A DNA stretch of 64,000 bases from Cordilura impudica (Eukaryota; Arthropoda; Insecta; Diptera; Scathophagidae): positions 136,532,738-136,596,737 of the forward strand of contig OY821520.1 in assembly GCA_963682025.1 (NCBI GenBank), read 5' to 3'. A program made the position numbers and the translations under genes. Shown piece by piece: positions 31,004-43,800 of the stretch. Position 1 is the first letter of the stretch, and the number at the start of each line of letters is the position of its first letter. The notes under the pieces were generated by a model, which had not been told where the DNA came from, ran no database searches, and saw only the letters and a program-made list of their open reading frames with translations.

Positions 31004-31171
31004 CTAAACAAGTTTAGATTGTATTGCTATGTTCACAAAAATTTTTCAACTATAGTTGTAAGTTATGCTGAAAAAAGTGAAAAATAATAATTTTTTCCTT
31101 TACTTTTTCTAAAAAAAAGTTCAGGAAATTTTATATTTTGCCGCATAAAATGTGAATAAAATTTATCAAGG
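31004..31171. other. Short AT-rich spacer
   Basis: No feature recognised between two inverted-repeat elements. Confidence 0.4.
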
Positions 31172-33113
31172 TTCAGAAAATGCACACATGAAACACACAA
31201 TGTTCTGTTCTAAAGCATATCAATTATGTGTGCTTCTAAATTTTGTACGGTGCCGAACATATCATGACTGTGTTTCATTTTAATATTTCGTTTTCTACAC
31301 GAACATTTTTCTATCACTGATTTTTGTTTCGAACACACAGATTTGTGGGTAGCTTTATTTTAAGTTCGTGTTCTGGTACGTGTACAGTGAAAAAAACATA
31401 ACATGAACAATAAACAGGTTCGAGTTCAGTTATATTTTAAGTTCATGTTCTGGCTCGTGTACTGCGAAAAATTAAACATCAATTCGCGATCTGATACACC
31501 CCGATAAAAACGACGACAATTGTTTCAAACGAATTTTTCCAAATTTTATTGACCCTTTTTTATGATTAACGTTGAAATAGTTTACAACTGTTTTTATTGA
31601 GTGGGTTTCATTTCAATAAAAGATGGTAATAAAAGAATTAAAACACTATTTAGCATCATAAAAGTTGCACTTGTTGGATGTTAATTTTTTTTTTTACATT
31701 TCCCACCCCCTATTTTCATAACCAATTAGTGTCAATAGAATTAATTGTGAAACTATATTGATTATTTTTTATGAAGTAGTAAACATTGTTTTTTTTTCCA
31801 AGTTAGCATCATAGCACTTGTGTAACTTTCTTCAGAAAAGAATTTTATGAAGCCTATTAAAAAAATATTTACAATCCTTTTCTAAAATTACATACTGTTA
31901 TTATTGTTTCGGTTTTTGCGATGTTTTGCATACTTTAGCACAAATCCCCCTCTGATATTTTGCCAACCAATGAGTGTCAATAGAAATAATATTTACAATC
32001 CTTTTTTTAAGTTAAGCAATCATGTGTATTTTTTCCAAATTTCATTGATCCTTTTTTATGATTTTCGTTGCAATTGTTTAGAATTACTTTTTTTTCGTAA
32101 TTTTCGTTTCATTTCGTAGATGAAAAAACTTTTGCGGCATAAAAGACACACTTGTTGGTTGTTAGGACTTTTGTAATTTTTTTTTTTTTTTTGTAACAAA
32201 TAACTTTAGAAAAAAACACAATTTTGCATCATAAAATACACTTGCCGGTTAAAAGGATGTTTTGCATTCATTAACACAATCACTCACCCTTAATTTGCGA
32301 ACCAATTAGTGTCAATGAACAATCCCTTTCTCAATGATTTTTTGTAAACAATTGTAGACAATTTCAACGTAAATCATAAAAAGGGGTCAATAAAATTTGA
32401 AAATATATGACAATTGTAAACAGTTCAACTTAATTCATAAAAAGAGCCAATCAAATTTGAATAAATTCGGTTGAAGCAATTGTTGTTGTTTTTACCGGGG
32501 TGTATCAGATCGCAAATTGATATTTTAATTTTTCGCAGTACACGAGCCAGAACATGAACTTAAAATATAACTGAACTCGAACTTGTTTATTGTTAATATT
32601 GTGTTTTTTCACAGTACACGAGCCAGAATATGAACTTAAAATATAACTGAACTAGAACCTGTTTATTGTTCATGTTATGTTTTTTCGCTGTACACGTAAC
32701 AGAACACGAACTTAAAATAATGATACACACGAATCTGTGTGGTTTATGTGTGTTCGAAGCAAAAAATACGTGATAGAAAAATGTTCGTGTAGATAACGAA
32801 AAAATTAAAACGAAACACATTCATGCTGTGTTCGGCACCGTACAAAATTTAAAAACACACATAATTGATATGAAATTAAAAATATGTGACCTTCTCCGAA
32901 AAAAGGGTCCTAGAGTGTGAAAATTAGGTTTTGAGCAAAAAACGCATTTAAAGTTTCTACACCCTTTTATGTACCAGAATCCACCGTTTTTGACACAACC
33001 CGTTTTTTGACACACTAGGTCCCTTTTCTCGGAGAAGGTCACATATGTGTTTGTTGGTCTGAGCTATATTTGTTTACATGTATGAACGACTTTTTTATTC
33101 AGTGTGTGTTTTT
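31172..33113. mobile_element. Foldback-type element with ~450 bp inverted arms
   Basis: The left arm (about 31172-31640) and right arm (about 32330-33113) are imperfect reverse complements. Shared landmarks include CATATCAATTATGTGTG, GAACATTTTTCTATCAC, AACAATAAACAGGTTCGAGT and GATCTGATACACCCCG. A ~70-bp unit (TTTTAAGTTCATGTTCTGGC plus following bases) is present twice in the left arm and three times in the right arm. The loop is AT-rich with no coding signal; a 71-codon frame at 31904-32119 is not convincing. Tandem units within inverted arms are typical of Foldback elements. Confidence 0.75.
32884..33044. mobile_element. 161-bp MITE nested in foldback right arm
   Basis: The ends ATGTGACCTTCTCCGAAAAA and its near-perfect reverse complement give a 35-bp TIR with 3 mismatches. 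The insert interrupts the right arm, where the left arm has no counterpart. The 73-codon minus frame across it is a by-product. Confidence 0.75.
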
Positions 33114-34880
33114 TCTGAACTCTGAAATTTACTCAAAGCAGTATCACCAAGTCCGAATTAGCAATAACTGATGTCATCCTTTACTGAGGGGCAGACTGAT
33201 TTTCATAATTTTTTGAGGCACATAAAAAAAAATTAGTTACCATTCTCGCCAAACTGAGTATAGCGTTTTACTACTCTTTGGTAGTGAAATCGAAACTAAA
33301 CTGTCAAGTCTGCGTATTTTTCAAATAGCCTTTATTTGTTGGACACTGTAGTTAATACCCGTAAATTATACCAATAAATCGTGAGTCCAAATGTTAAAAT
33401 TTGATTAAACTCCAGAGCCTGGAATTAAAGATTACTTTTTTATAATGTCTCTGGCGCTATGAGCTCTAAAATGGCATATCATTAATCAGGAAATCCCAAC
33501 CTAAACTATTGAAAGTACTACACTTCCTCTTAAATACACTTTTTGGATATTTTCAGATATCTTATTATTCCGTTGAAATAACTTAGTATTTATATCAAAA
33601 ATAATAATTATCCCCTGCGATTACTTTCTTAAGTGCGCTAAATCCAAACTTAGCCTTAGAACTGGTTGATATATCAGTTTTCTGTGAAATCTTTTTTTAA
33701 GACTAAGTCTTGTCACATTCGGATTTAGGCCGCCAAAGACTTTTAAAATAGTACAGGTGACAGGGTCTAAAAAATGTCGTCCTGTGTTATTGTTAGCATC
33801 GGATTATTTTGAGTGCAGTGTCCATATTTACTTCCCATCCGATTATTACTTTAGTCATACGTAGGCAAACTAACATGATCGAGCTTGATCGATTATAAGT
33901 ATCTGACTTGTTTACCATAAGCTTCTTCTGTTAACTAAAGCTTTTATTTAAAAAGCCTGCTAAATTTATTTTGATAGGCGAAAAATAATTCACTTCATTT
34001 ATTACATTTTTGAAATAACGCTTTTATAATTCTGTTCCAATATCAATCAAAAATACATTTCCTGAACTAGTAGCGCACTTATGAAAATGAAAAGATATAA
34101 CACATTTCAAATGATCCTTTTTGTTTTTTTCAAATTAAATAATTCTTAAACAAAAACAACAGGTAGAACAAACTAAATAAATTAGATTAAAAACATCTGA
34201 AGATAATAAAAAAAATATTGTTGTTCATCAGAACATAAAACCATTTCTAATTATATGCACACATACAATTATTTTCCATACATTTACTCATATCTGTTTG
34301 CTTAAATCGACTGCGTGTTTTTCAAATATAAAAAAAAAACATAAAACTCAACCGCAATCATAAACAGTCATAAACGGAGATAATATATAAAAATGGTTAT
34401 AAAAAAAAAATAAAATTAAACAACATCAACAGCACAGCGTTGTATACGACTCTATATAAATTTTCTCTCAACCATGAGCGAAATATTCAAAACATAAAAA
34501 ATCAGGTTATATTGAGTGTACCTGTTATTAATATTTAAATGTATAAATTTAATATAGAACTGTAAATATTCATAAAACTTCTCAACCAGTTATTCGACAA
34601 ATCTATATTTTCATTTTATTTAGAGTAACGTTTTTGTTATCAGAAAAGAGGGGATGGCACATTCCATACAAAGTCAAATATGCAGATTAATATAAGGCGA
34701 GAATCTGGAAGTTTTGTTAAAGATGTCGGTTCGGAATAGTGGATTTTATGATAAAATTTATATATACATCTGAAATACTATGAAAGCGAAAGTCTTAAAT
34801 CTTTGTGTGGGTCCGCAAATTACATAAATAAATATGTGGTGCAGTTATAGGCGGTATCAGACAATAGAGCGTAGAACCTC
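33114..34880. other. AT-rich intergenic DNA, nothing recognised
   Basis: About 1.8 kb without a frame above 60 codons, a tandem array or a recognisable inverted end. Several A runs (34206, 34330, 34400) are present. I see no gene. Confidence 0.5.
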
Positions 34881-35545
34881 CTTATTCTAGGGATCAAAAT
34901 GAGAAACTTTGCCCAAGGCACCATACCTCTAAAACTAATTCTGATGTCCCGACTTTTGACCTGTCTGTCTGTCTGTTTGCCATGGGGCAACCCCATTCCC
35001 CCTCATGCAATTGATCTAAAACTTGGCCCATAGTCTTGTTGTGACTACAGATTAATTTTGGGGTAGTCACGCAGAGTCACGCATAGTCATGGAGTGATCC
35101 AAAAGTTATCTACCCTCATCCGATCGATCTCTTTGAATAACATAACGTAGCCAAGGCGTATGATTATTATTTATTAGCAGAGTGGAAGATACGTATACGT
35201 ATGAGTGTTAATTTTAATATTAAATCAAACATAGTCAGCCCAATTCTAAACAAAAAATGGTGATTTTTGTAATGTTTGTATGGGGAACCACCCAGGGGGT
35301 TCCAGCGGGTGTGCCACTGGCATGGGTGGGTCGGCCATCCAAAGTTAGTGGGGGTCGATCATACACTTGGACTCGACTTTGGCACTCTAAATGGGTCAAA
35401 CTGAGAAAGACAGACAGACAGGTCAAAAGTCGGGACATCAGAATTCGTTTTAGAGGTATGGTTCCTCGGGCAAAGTTTTTTTTTTTTGATCCCTAGAATA
35501 CGATTTTACTTGTCACTTGGGCGATTTTTAAATCGACCCGCCCTA
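34881..35545 (-). mobile_element. GGCGGG-TIR non-autonomous element, copy 2
   Basis: The same element as 30308-31003 in the opposite orientation. It has the full end AAATCGACCCGCCCTA at the right and lost about 45 bp of the left end. The inner part keeps CTGTCTGTCTGTTTGCC, ACCCCATTCCCCCTCATG and GTCACGCAGAGTCACGC on one side and the CAGCGGGTGTGCCACTGG-type block on the other. Confidence 0.82.
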
Positions 35546-35552
35546 TTGAGTA

Positions 35553-35694
35553 TCTATAGGTATAGGGACAAAAAAAAAATTATGGCTTTAATCAATTTCT
35601 TAAAGTAAAAAAAATTTCCGACAAATTTCATGACATAGTCTCTTTTGGCATAAAAGCGGACTGGGGCATTTGCTATTTCTTGACGAGCATTTAC
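35553..35694 (+). mobile_element. Foldback FB-2 arm fragment, left of hAT
   Basis: GGACAAAAAAAAAATTATGG, then AATTTCATGACATAGTCTC and GCATTTGCTATTTCTTGACG match 60836-60958 of the FB-2 element. The copy is cut at GCATTTAC by the hAT insertion and resumes at 41188. Confidence 0.75.
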
Positions 35695-35829
35695 TAGGGT
35701 ATTCAATCGATTAACCGTTAATCGGTTAACCGATCAATTTTGGTCGGTTAACTGTTCGAATAATTTAACGATTTTCAAATAACAAATAAACCGGATAATT
35801 TGTGTCGATTAACCGATTAACCGAAATGT

Positions 35830-38800
35830 ATTTTTTTAAGCAATTACATTTTTGTTTGTGTATTTATTTTTTCGTTTTATTTAAATCAAAATGTCAAATT
35901 GAAATTACATATCTTTTCGAACATTCCAGAAACATGTTAAGTGAGCATAACAACTGATATATATTAACTAGTGGATTGTGTGGCGCCTAGGCGCCCATTT
36001 ATTTGAACTTTAACAAACAAATTTTTTTTCCATGTCAGAATTTTCTTATATTTAATATATTTAAAAAAAATTAATTTTAATGTTTTTAAAATTTCTTAAA
36101 AAAAAAAAATCGAAAAATAGTTGTAAAAAATACAAACCAAAAACTTCGATTTTCAAATGAAGTTTTGTAAAAGGTCCTTTTATGTATATTTTCGCATAAG
36201 TTTGCCAGTAGCCAACCTTTGCTTTATACTTTCTGCTTCCATACATAAGGATTTTTTAATATTTTATGATTTTAAAAAAATATTTTAGTTTGATAGAAAC
36301 TCGGAAATTTTAGTCTTATTAAAACAAACAAACAAACTATTAATATGTATATTTTTAATAATTTAATTTATTTTTTATTTCTTTTTAAAATGCATCAAAA
36401 TAAATAAACTTATTCAACTAAAAAAAGTTTTTAAACCTTTCGGACAAAACAAAAAAATACTACGGTTATAACTAACTTAGTCTATAACGAACTAATTTGG
36501 CCGGTCCCGCCGAGTTCGTTATAACCGAGCTCCATTTTATTGTAGAAAAAATAGAATAACATAGAAAAAAAAAGTTTTAGAGTCAAGGTTCTTAAAAGTT
36601 TAATAAAAGTCGTATTTTGCATAATTCTTTTTTGAAGACATGAATACATGTTATAGCATAACATTTGAAGAATCTTCGAAAAAATTTTCAACTAAAAATT
36701 TTAATAAATAAGTCCGTGACAGCCAATATCCGGAGGCGTTGTTGTTTTGCGGTGAACATCATAACTCGTTACCGGACCATGTGAAATAAAAAAAACGAAA
36801 TGCGTTTAAAAGGTGACATGTTTCCTGGAGTAGAGACGAAGAGTTTTTCAATTTTTTTTTTGCAGCATTTGAAGTGAAAAACGATTTTTGCTATACAATT
36901 TCGGGAATTTGTTATTAAATAAAGGGGAAGAAAATGGAATTAAAAAAACCTTCATGGTTACCTAATGATTTATGTGTTGATATAGTGTCTAAAATTTCAA
37001 AAGAATCGGTCAAGATGATTTTGAGTTATGATGTTCACGAACTCCGAACATTTATTTGTGAGAGAATCGGTTTAAAGTGTTTTATAAACGGATTTATATA
37101 ACTACTATATACCGTATGAGGCCGGTCGCTGGAAACGCTGTATCTTCTTAAGTTTTGCTCTGATTTACTTAAAATTTTGACACAACAGTCTCGACATGTT
37201 GTGCATTGAGGAAGAGAAATGCAAAAAAAGGTTTTAAAACCTACCACCCTTTAAGGAAATGCAAACACCACAAAAAAGAAAAAGATATTTCATATTTCAT
37301 CATACATGTAAACGGAAAAAAGAAAACTACATTTTTTGCAAAGTTATCTATAAATCCAAAAAGGAAAAAATAAAAAATAAGCGCGTATTAGTTTTACTTA
37401 AAAAAAATCGCCTTTAATTCTTCCATGATAATTTCAATAAATTATTCAAATTAAAATCTTTAATGTACCTATTTACGTAATTTATGTTTGTCTAAATTTT
37501 TCTAAAAGCAAAGTATGCAAAAATTAATATTATGAGTGACAAAAAACCTCTCTCTAAAATTACAATGTAATTTAATTATGCAAAGTTACAATAAATTACA
37601 TCTTAAACTTAATATTGCACTATTTTTTCAAGGGCTTTTCAATACAGAGGTATAAACGAAATCATACGTTGGACAACAACAAAAATCCACATTGAAGATT
37701 TCTTTTTTCTCAAATATTTGTCAAAAAAAGCATACTCTTTGGTAAGTGCTGGCCATCAGAGAACCTGAGCGAAAGCACTCTTAATAATACAAAACAATTT
37801 TGAGATGAAAAACAAAACAGACAAACGGATAAGTTTAGTTTGATAAAAGAAGTATGTATGCATATCGGACGACGTTAAATGAGAAAAATAAAAATGTTTA
37901 AAATTTCATTTATTACTTTTTTTGCAGAATTTTTTCACTGACCAACAATGGGAATTTTAAGAAGAATTTGAATAGATATTAGTTTTTTGATGAATTTTTT
38001 GCGCTCAACTTATTCCATATGTGACACGAAATCTGCATATGTAGTGCTATTGTCGTTAGCTGTGTTGCCAATTTTGACAACTTATTGTAATTTCGACGAT
38101 TTTTCAAATTGTTAAAATGATTTGTTAAATTTGTTAAAATGATGATTAAAGATATAAAATTTTCAGTAGTATAAAAATTACGATCTCAAGGGTTAACAAT
38201 TAATCGGATGTTTATCGAAAATTGATAGTTTTTGTTCAGTGTAAATGGAAATTACAAAATATGTATAGATTTAATTCTGGGTCAAGTCGTTTCAAAACGG
38301 AAATACCTTGAATAGCATCTCTATTTAAGATTTAAGTTTTAATTACGGCGATACTTTAAACCTTATTATATGTTTCAGCTATAGATACATGTCAATAAAA
38401 TTATTTAGTTGATTGCTGTGTTAAATTTTTTTCGTTGAAATTTCACCACTAATACATTTTTATATACAGAAATAACCAATGCTGTAATAATATTCGTAAT
38501 ATGAATGATATAAATAAATTTTATTGTTTCCTTTTGTAATATTTTGTCGAGTTTTATTTTTATTTTCTTGAAAATCTCTTGTTTTAAAAATAACGATTTT
38601 GGCAATTTAGTTTCCAAAATTGTCGATTTTCAGAAGATTTTATTAGTAGCACTGGTCGGTAACATAGAAGAGAGAAAATTGTGTGTGGGTTTGTATAAAA
38701 TGAGAAAGATTAAATTTTGTTTGTGTATTTCGCATAGCTTTGTAGGGAGTGCTATGTGTATTATTTCAGCGTTACAGAATCAGTCAGTCAGTCAGTGAGT

Positions 38801-39061
38801 CAGGGATCAGCGTAAATATATTTAAGATTACATGTATTTGCATTCAAATAGCTGTTTTTGTTTTGTTAACGTTTGCAACAAATGCTCGTATTTTTGTTTC
38901 AAAAAAAATTCTTTTCTGATTTAGCGGGAAATAAATTATTTTCAATAAGAAAGTATATCAAGTTATTTTTATAAACCTAACAGTGAACTGTTTAAAAGGT
39001 AACTTTACTTTCTTACAACAAACCGAAACATTTATTAAATTACATTGTATTTCAGGTTAAA
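35830..39061. other. Non-coding 5' region of hAT element
   Basis: No coding frame is convincing. At 36478-36533 a short inverted motif ATAACGAACT / AGTTCGTTAT with GGCCGGTCCCGCC between looks like a remnant of another inverted-end element. GTCA repeats occur at 38781-38800. The rest is AT-rich sequence with poly-A and poly-T runs. Confidence 0.45.
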
Positions 39062-40810
39062 ATGAGTATAGTTTGGAAATATTTCACTAAAGACGAGAAG
39101 GACAAACATTTAGCAAAATCTAAGCAATGCCCAAAGACTTTAAAGTGCTCTGGCTCGTCAACCTCTTCCCTACTTTATCATCTACGAAAGGTTTACAATT
39201 TTAAGTTTGAAAAAGATGACTCTCCAATATCTTCAAAAGTAACAAGTGGCCCCATTGCAAAATATGTTAAAACATCTTCGCTCAGTACCTTAGAGGAAAT
39301 AATATCGAGAAGTGTGGCAGAGGACGGGATGTCGGTAAGAAGCTTTAAGAAATCTAATTCAAATGGTTTTAAAATGCCATCAAGCGAAGCCACAATATGG
39401 AGCTGTATCGACAAATCTTATGTATTAAAAAAGGAAGAGCTTATGGAAAATATAAAACATATAAAAGAAAACAATGGACGTTTCTCTATCACAGTCGATG
39501 AGTGGTCTGACATAACATACTTTAAATACGTTAATGTCTCTTTAAGATATTATGACCCAAATAGTAAATCATTTACAATTTATAACTTGAGATTGGAAGA
39601 ACTGCAGAAGAAAGGAACAGCGGAAAATATTTATCGCTAATAAACAAAAAATTAGAAGAATTTGGGATTAATTTTAAAAAACACATTGTATGTTCTACTC
39701 ATGACGGTGCCGCTGTAATGAAAAAGTATGGTGAAAATATACTCGCGGAATCGCAACTCTGTATAAATCACGCAATCCACTTATCCGTTGTAGATAAAAT
39801 TTATACCAAAAAAATACGTGAATATGAAAATGATAATATTGGTGATAACGATAGTGATGGAACTTGTTATGATGAAGATGATACAGACTTTGAAAAGAAA
39901 ATGAGTTTGAACTTAAAATAAAAATATACAATGCCATTAATCATGTATGTAAATGCTGTAAACTTTTTAATAAATCAAATGAAAAACAGCAAAAATTACA
40001 GGCTTGCGTAAAGTTGCAAGAAAATAAAGAGATTCGGCTTATACATGATGTAAAACATCGCTGGTCGTCCTTGTCCAATATGATAGACAATTTCCTTCGA
40101 ATAAACAAATTCACTAACCATGCTCTATTTGATTTTGGTTTAAGTCCTTTTACAAATTCGGTAGTACAAGTTTTGGAAAACTTATCTAAAATCTTAAAGC
40201 CGTTGGACGTGGCTATAAAAGAGCTTAATAAGGATTCTACTACTTTAATTGAATTTGAGGGAATAATACAATTTTTAATTAATAATTTGACGAAGGCCAA
40301 CAATTCTATTGCTAACGATTTATTTGAAAGCTTAAAGTCTAGACTGATAGACGAAATAAAGTTTTAAATACACTAATTTTATTTCTTTACTCAGGAACAT
40401 TCCCTTCTGTAGTTTTTTCAATAGTTTTTTGAAGTATAGCACAAAAACTGGAACTAAGGAATTTGGAAATGACCTTTTTTCTAGAATGTTCCATAATGAT
40501 CTTTGTTCTAATGAGTTAGAGGACGCTATAATAATAGATGAAACTAAAGACATTACTGAAACAAGTCTTTTATCAGAACTTAACGAAACTATTAAAAGTA
40601 GTTATTCAAAATCTAAAAAAATCAAAAAAAGGAATCCAATGGAATAATGGAGGATTTTATATGCTTAGAAAAAACTAAAAAATGAACTGAAAAATTGTAT
40701 ATTCTTTATCATGCCTTACTTTCGATTTCTCCAACATCAACAATCAGCGAGAGAGTTTTTTCGAAGTCAAGTTTTATTAAAACTAAAGAAAAAAAATCGT
40801 TTGAAAGGAA
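39062..40810 (+). pseudogene. hAT transposase, frameshifted
   Basis: The first frame (39062-39640) starts MSIVWKYFTKDEKDKH, includes a BED-like finger (SSTSSLLYHLRKVYN) and the catalytic ITVDEWSD with Asp at 39497-39499. It continues in other frames: THDGAAVMKKYG and CINHAIHLSVVDKIY (39690-39790), DVKHRWSSLSNMIDNFLRIN (40047 onwards) and SISPTSTISERVFSKSSF (about 40725-40785), the hAT dimerisation box. Frame changes near 39630, 39908, 40367 and 40650 show at least four indels. It is related to the Ac/ZBED group and distinct from the hAT relic at 3.3-6.4 kb, which has a different finger and core. Confidence 0.9.
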
Positions 40811-41187
40811 AACATTTAAATTATATTCTTTTTTTTTTTTAAAGATTATTTCAAAAGATCTCACTAAAATCCTAAAAAAATTCACATGTGTACATATATA
40901 AAAAGGATCTCAAATACCATATTTTTTTGCTATTATTAATTTTTATGTTGAATTGTTGTTTTGTTTGTTTTTTTATTGTTCTTTTAATAAATAAAATACT
41001 TAAATAAGTACGTACATAAATTGCGTGGTTTTATTTTCAATTTAAACTTAAAATTTAAATTATTCGGTTAATTGAATAATTCGAAATTAACCGACTATTA
41101 ACCGATTAAATCTAAGCCGAGATTAATTATTTGCTCGATTAACCGATTAAACCAGAAACCCGATTAATTGAATACCCTAGTTTTTAC

Positions 41188-41530
41188 TCGATTTTGAAGT
41201 TATATTTGGAAAGATTATTTAATACTTGTATCGATTTATATAATAACTTGTCGAAAAAATTTAACTATAAAACGAAATTTTCGTTAAATCTGAAAAAAAA
41301 AGTCATATCCGATTGTCCCCAAACTTCACATTTCTTAGTTTTATATAGAAAGGAAACAAACTGAAGCCGGAGACTCCCCAAAATCGTCATTAAAAAGTTT
41401 CCATATAAAGTTGAAAAAACCTTTTGGAATAAAAGTTGAAAATCTTGAAAAAAAAACAAGTTCAGCTATATCTAAAATTAACGGGTATATCTAGAAGAGA
41501 ACTTTCTTTGGGCATCGTCATAACAAGAAT
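41188..41530 (+). mobile_element. Foldback FB-2 arm fragment, right of hAT
   Basis: TCGATTTTGAAGTTATATTT, CTTGTCGAAAAAATTTAAC and AAACGAAATTTTCGTTAAAT match 60957-61075 of FB-2, continuing the piece broken at 35694. Homology fades after about 41320. Confidence 0.7.
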
Positions 41531-42905
41531 CAATTTTTTTTTTTTGTTCTGATTTTCAGAAAATTGCTCCTCCATGCAAAACATATATGAAATCTACATG
41601 CTATACACAGAAGAAGTTCTCAAATGATTAAGTATGATTGGTGGTACATTTAAACCTATTGAAGGGTACTAGTTTATGATATATGGAATGGAATAGTAAA
41701 CCTCCATAAAATCAAGAACAGATTTTATAGAGGTTAATATTTATGGTTGAGGATGCTTGCTCTAAAGTTGTATACAGTAGAATTAAATATTTCCACTACA
41801 ATAAATTTTATCTTAAATAATGATTTAACAACTACAGGGCATATGAACATCACAGAATTTGGGTCAAAGCGAAACAGAAGTAAAATAATATTGATTTTGT
41901 GTATATTAGAAAAAGGATGTAATTTAATGGTTACTCTAATACGAGCATGTATTGAAAAAATATGGTGTAAAGAAATAAAATTTAACTTTTTTTTAGGTCA
42001 AAATTTAAAAACTAATTAAGTAAATTTGTTTCAATGGTGCTTGGTAGAAAAGAAGAAAGCATATATTTCAAAAATTAATTTTTGAATTTTTTAATATTTT
42101 TGCATTTGTACTTCTAATATCCACTATTCTCAGTTTCGTAAGAGTTGCCATATGTGATGTATGGTTTGTACATTCTTACATATTGCACTTCTTACATATA
42201 TTTGTGATGATGCTCTGAAGCGAAATTTTTTTAATAGTTTGTTAGATTTGACGCCATTTTTCAGACATATTGCAATTAATACTGTAATTGATATGCAAAT
42301 TTTAATTTAATTTCAATGGTGCGTGGTAGAGAAGAAAAATTTAAATTTAATAAAGAGATAAACAAAGTTATTCTAATCCAGGATTAGGATTTGCATAGCT
42401 TTTATTCGAAGCTCTCCAGCTGCTTGAGTCAAACAAATGCATAGAGTTTTCTCAGCTAGAACATCCTTTGGGATATTTTATAGGTGTAATTTATTTATAG
42501 ACCAAAATTTATCCCTCAACCATAACTCTACATTGGTTAGAGGGTTTACAGTAATTTTGTTCAAATTTGGGATTATGGGAATGCTAGCGAATTACTGCTG
42601 GTTGCTAAAACGTTAAACTGATGATTTATCTTAGAAACGTAATAGTTTAGTTAAGATTAAAAAAAAAACATAATTAAAAAATAGTTCTTACTTTATATTA
42701 TTTCTTTTTGCTTCATCATATAATCGAAATCGGGGTTTCATTGTTTACAAGAAGTACTATAACTTTGTCAATTTTTAACCAATCTAAAAAATGATAGCTT
42801 GGTTTGCTCACAAAGACACTGACTTTCAGACTGTTGTTGTTTTAAATAAAGATTCGAAAAAACCCCCGTAGAAGTAGAAAAAGCTATAAAAAAAAACAGA
42901 AAAAT
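41531..42905. other. AT-rich intergenic DNA, nothing recognised
   Basis: No domain-bearing frame or repeat. The phrase TTTCAATGGTGCNTGGTAGA recurs at 42031 and 42312, both followed by AGAAGAAA, so part of it is a two-copy direct repeat about 280 bp apart. Confidence 0.45.
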
Positions 42906-43800
42906 TTAGATATTACTAGTTGTATTTACCCGGTCTTGCGCGGGATCCAAAGGCCTTTGACTTGAAAATTGGTCCACTATGCTTACCAGGCGCTGAGTAC
43001 TTAGTCCCCAATGAACAAATTCTTCAAAAAATAAAATTTCTCCCCAAAAATTTGTATGGGATTGGAGAGTTTGTTCATAATGACAAAATTCCCCAATATT
43101 TACGTTTTTTGGGGAGTAAATTCACTTTTTATTTAAATTTAATATTTATTGATTTTTTAAATCAGAAGTTTTTTTTAAGACGTTACATCGAAAATGCTTC
43201 AAAAATAAGCTGAGAAACCACTTTAAGTTTTTTTTTAAAGTTTATTTATTTTATTAACACCAAATTTCATGGAATCGGTTGCAAATTAGAGGAATCAGAA
43301 CTTTTAAAAAGTGAATTACTTCAGCCACACCCGTGCTGCCGCGCAGTTGTTGTTGACTTATTTTAATTGCCAAAATACATTTTTCAAATCATTCCGATAT
43401 TATAGGTGAGCTGTGTTCCGCGATCGTGTCGTGTCCATGTCCGCGCGCCGAAATGATGCTATTGAAAAGAATACAGATTTTAAATGCGTTTATTGCAGAT
43501 ATTGAGAGCAAATTTTCACTTAAATCAATATTTAATAAAATTCATGAAATAGAAGTATGGAAAAACTTAAGAAAGAATTTGGGTAGTAATTTAATTTTTT
43601 TATTTAGTTTTTAGAAAAATTGGGGAATTTGTTCATCTCTTTTGGGGACCTTTTTTTAAATTTGGGTAATTTGTTCATCGTGAAGTTATTTCCGTGTGTA
43701 CCAAATTTCAGAAAAATCCGTTCTTGCAAAAAGCGAAAATTGAAAAATTTTGAGTTGACTCACTTTAGAGGTACAGGTGCGATATGTATTTATATTACCA
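42906..43800. repeat. Unclassified repeat with imperfect inverted halves
   Basis: It opens ACTAGTTGTATTTACCCGGT followed by CTTGCGCGGGA, a kind of start seen in many insect dispersed repeats. It contains CCCCAATGAACAAATTC at 43006 and CCCCAAAAATTTG at 43044, echoed in reverse by GGGGAATTTGTTCATC at 43623 and TTTGGGTAATTTGTTCATC at 43661. The centre (43330-43440) is GC-richer than its surroundings. The short frames have no recognised domain. Confidence 0.4.

Larger units (their letters stand above)
35695..41179 (+). mobile_element. hAT transposon, 5.5 kb, inactive
   Basis: Ends TAGGGTATTCAAT and its reverse complement, with further CGATTAACCG-type repeats inside both ends (35710-35825 and 41065-41160). 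The 8-bp flanks GCATTTAC (35687-35694) and GTTTTTAC (41180-41187) match at six of eight positions, as expected of an aged hAT duplication. The transposase occupies only 39062 to about 40800. The 3.3 kb before it is AT-rich and without a recognisable gene, so it may hold further decayed insertions. Confidence 0.9.

Noticed and set aside
42906..43800. Helitron assignment
   Set aside because: No TC start with a 3' hairpin and CTRR end could be located, and no Rep/helicase frame.
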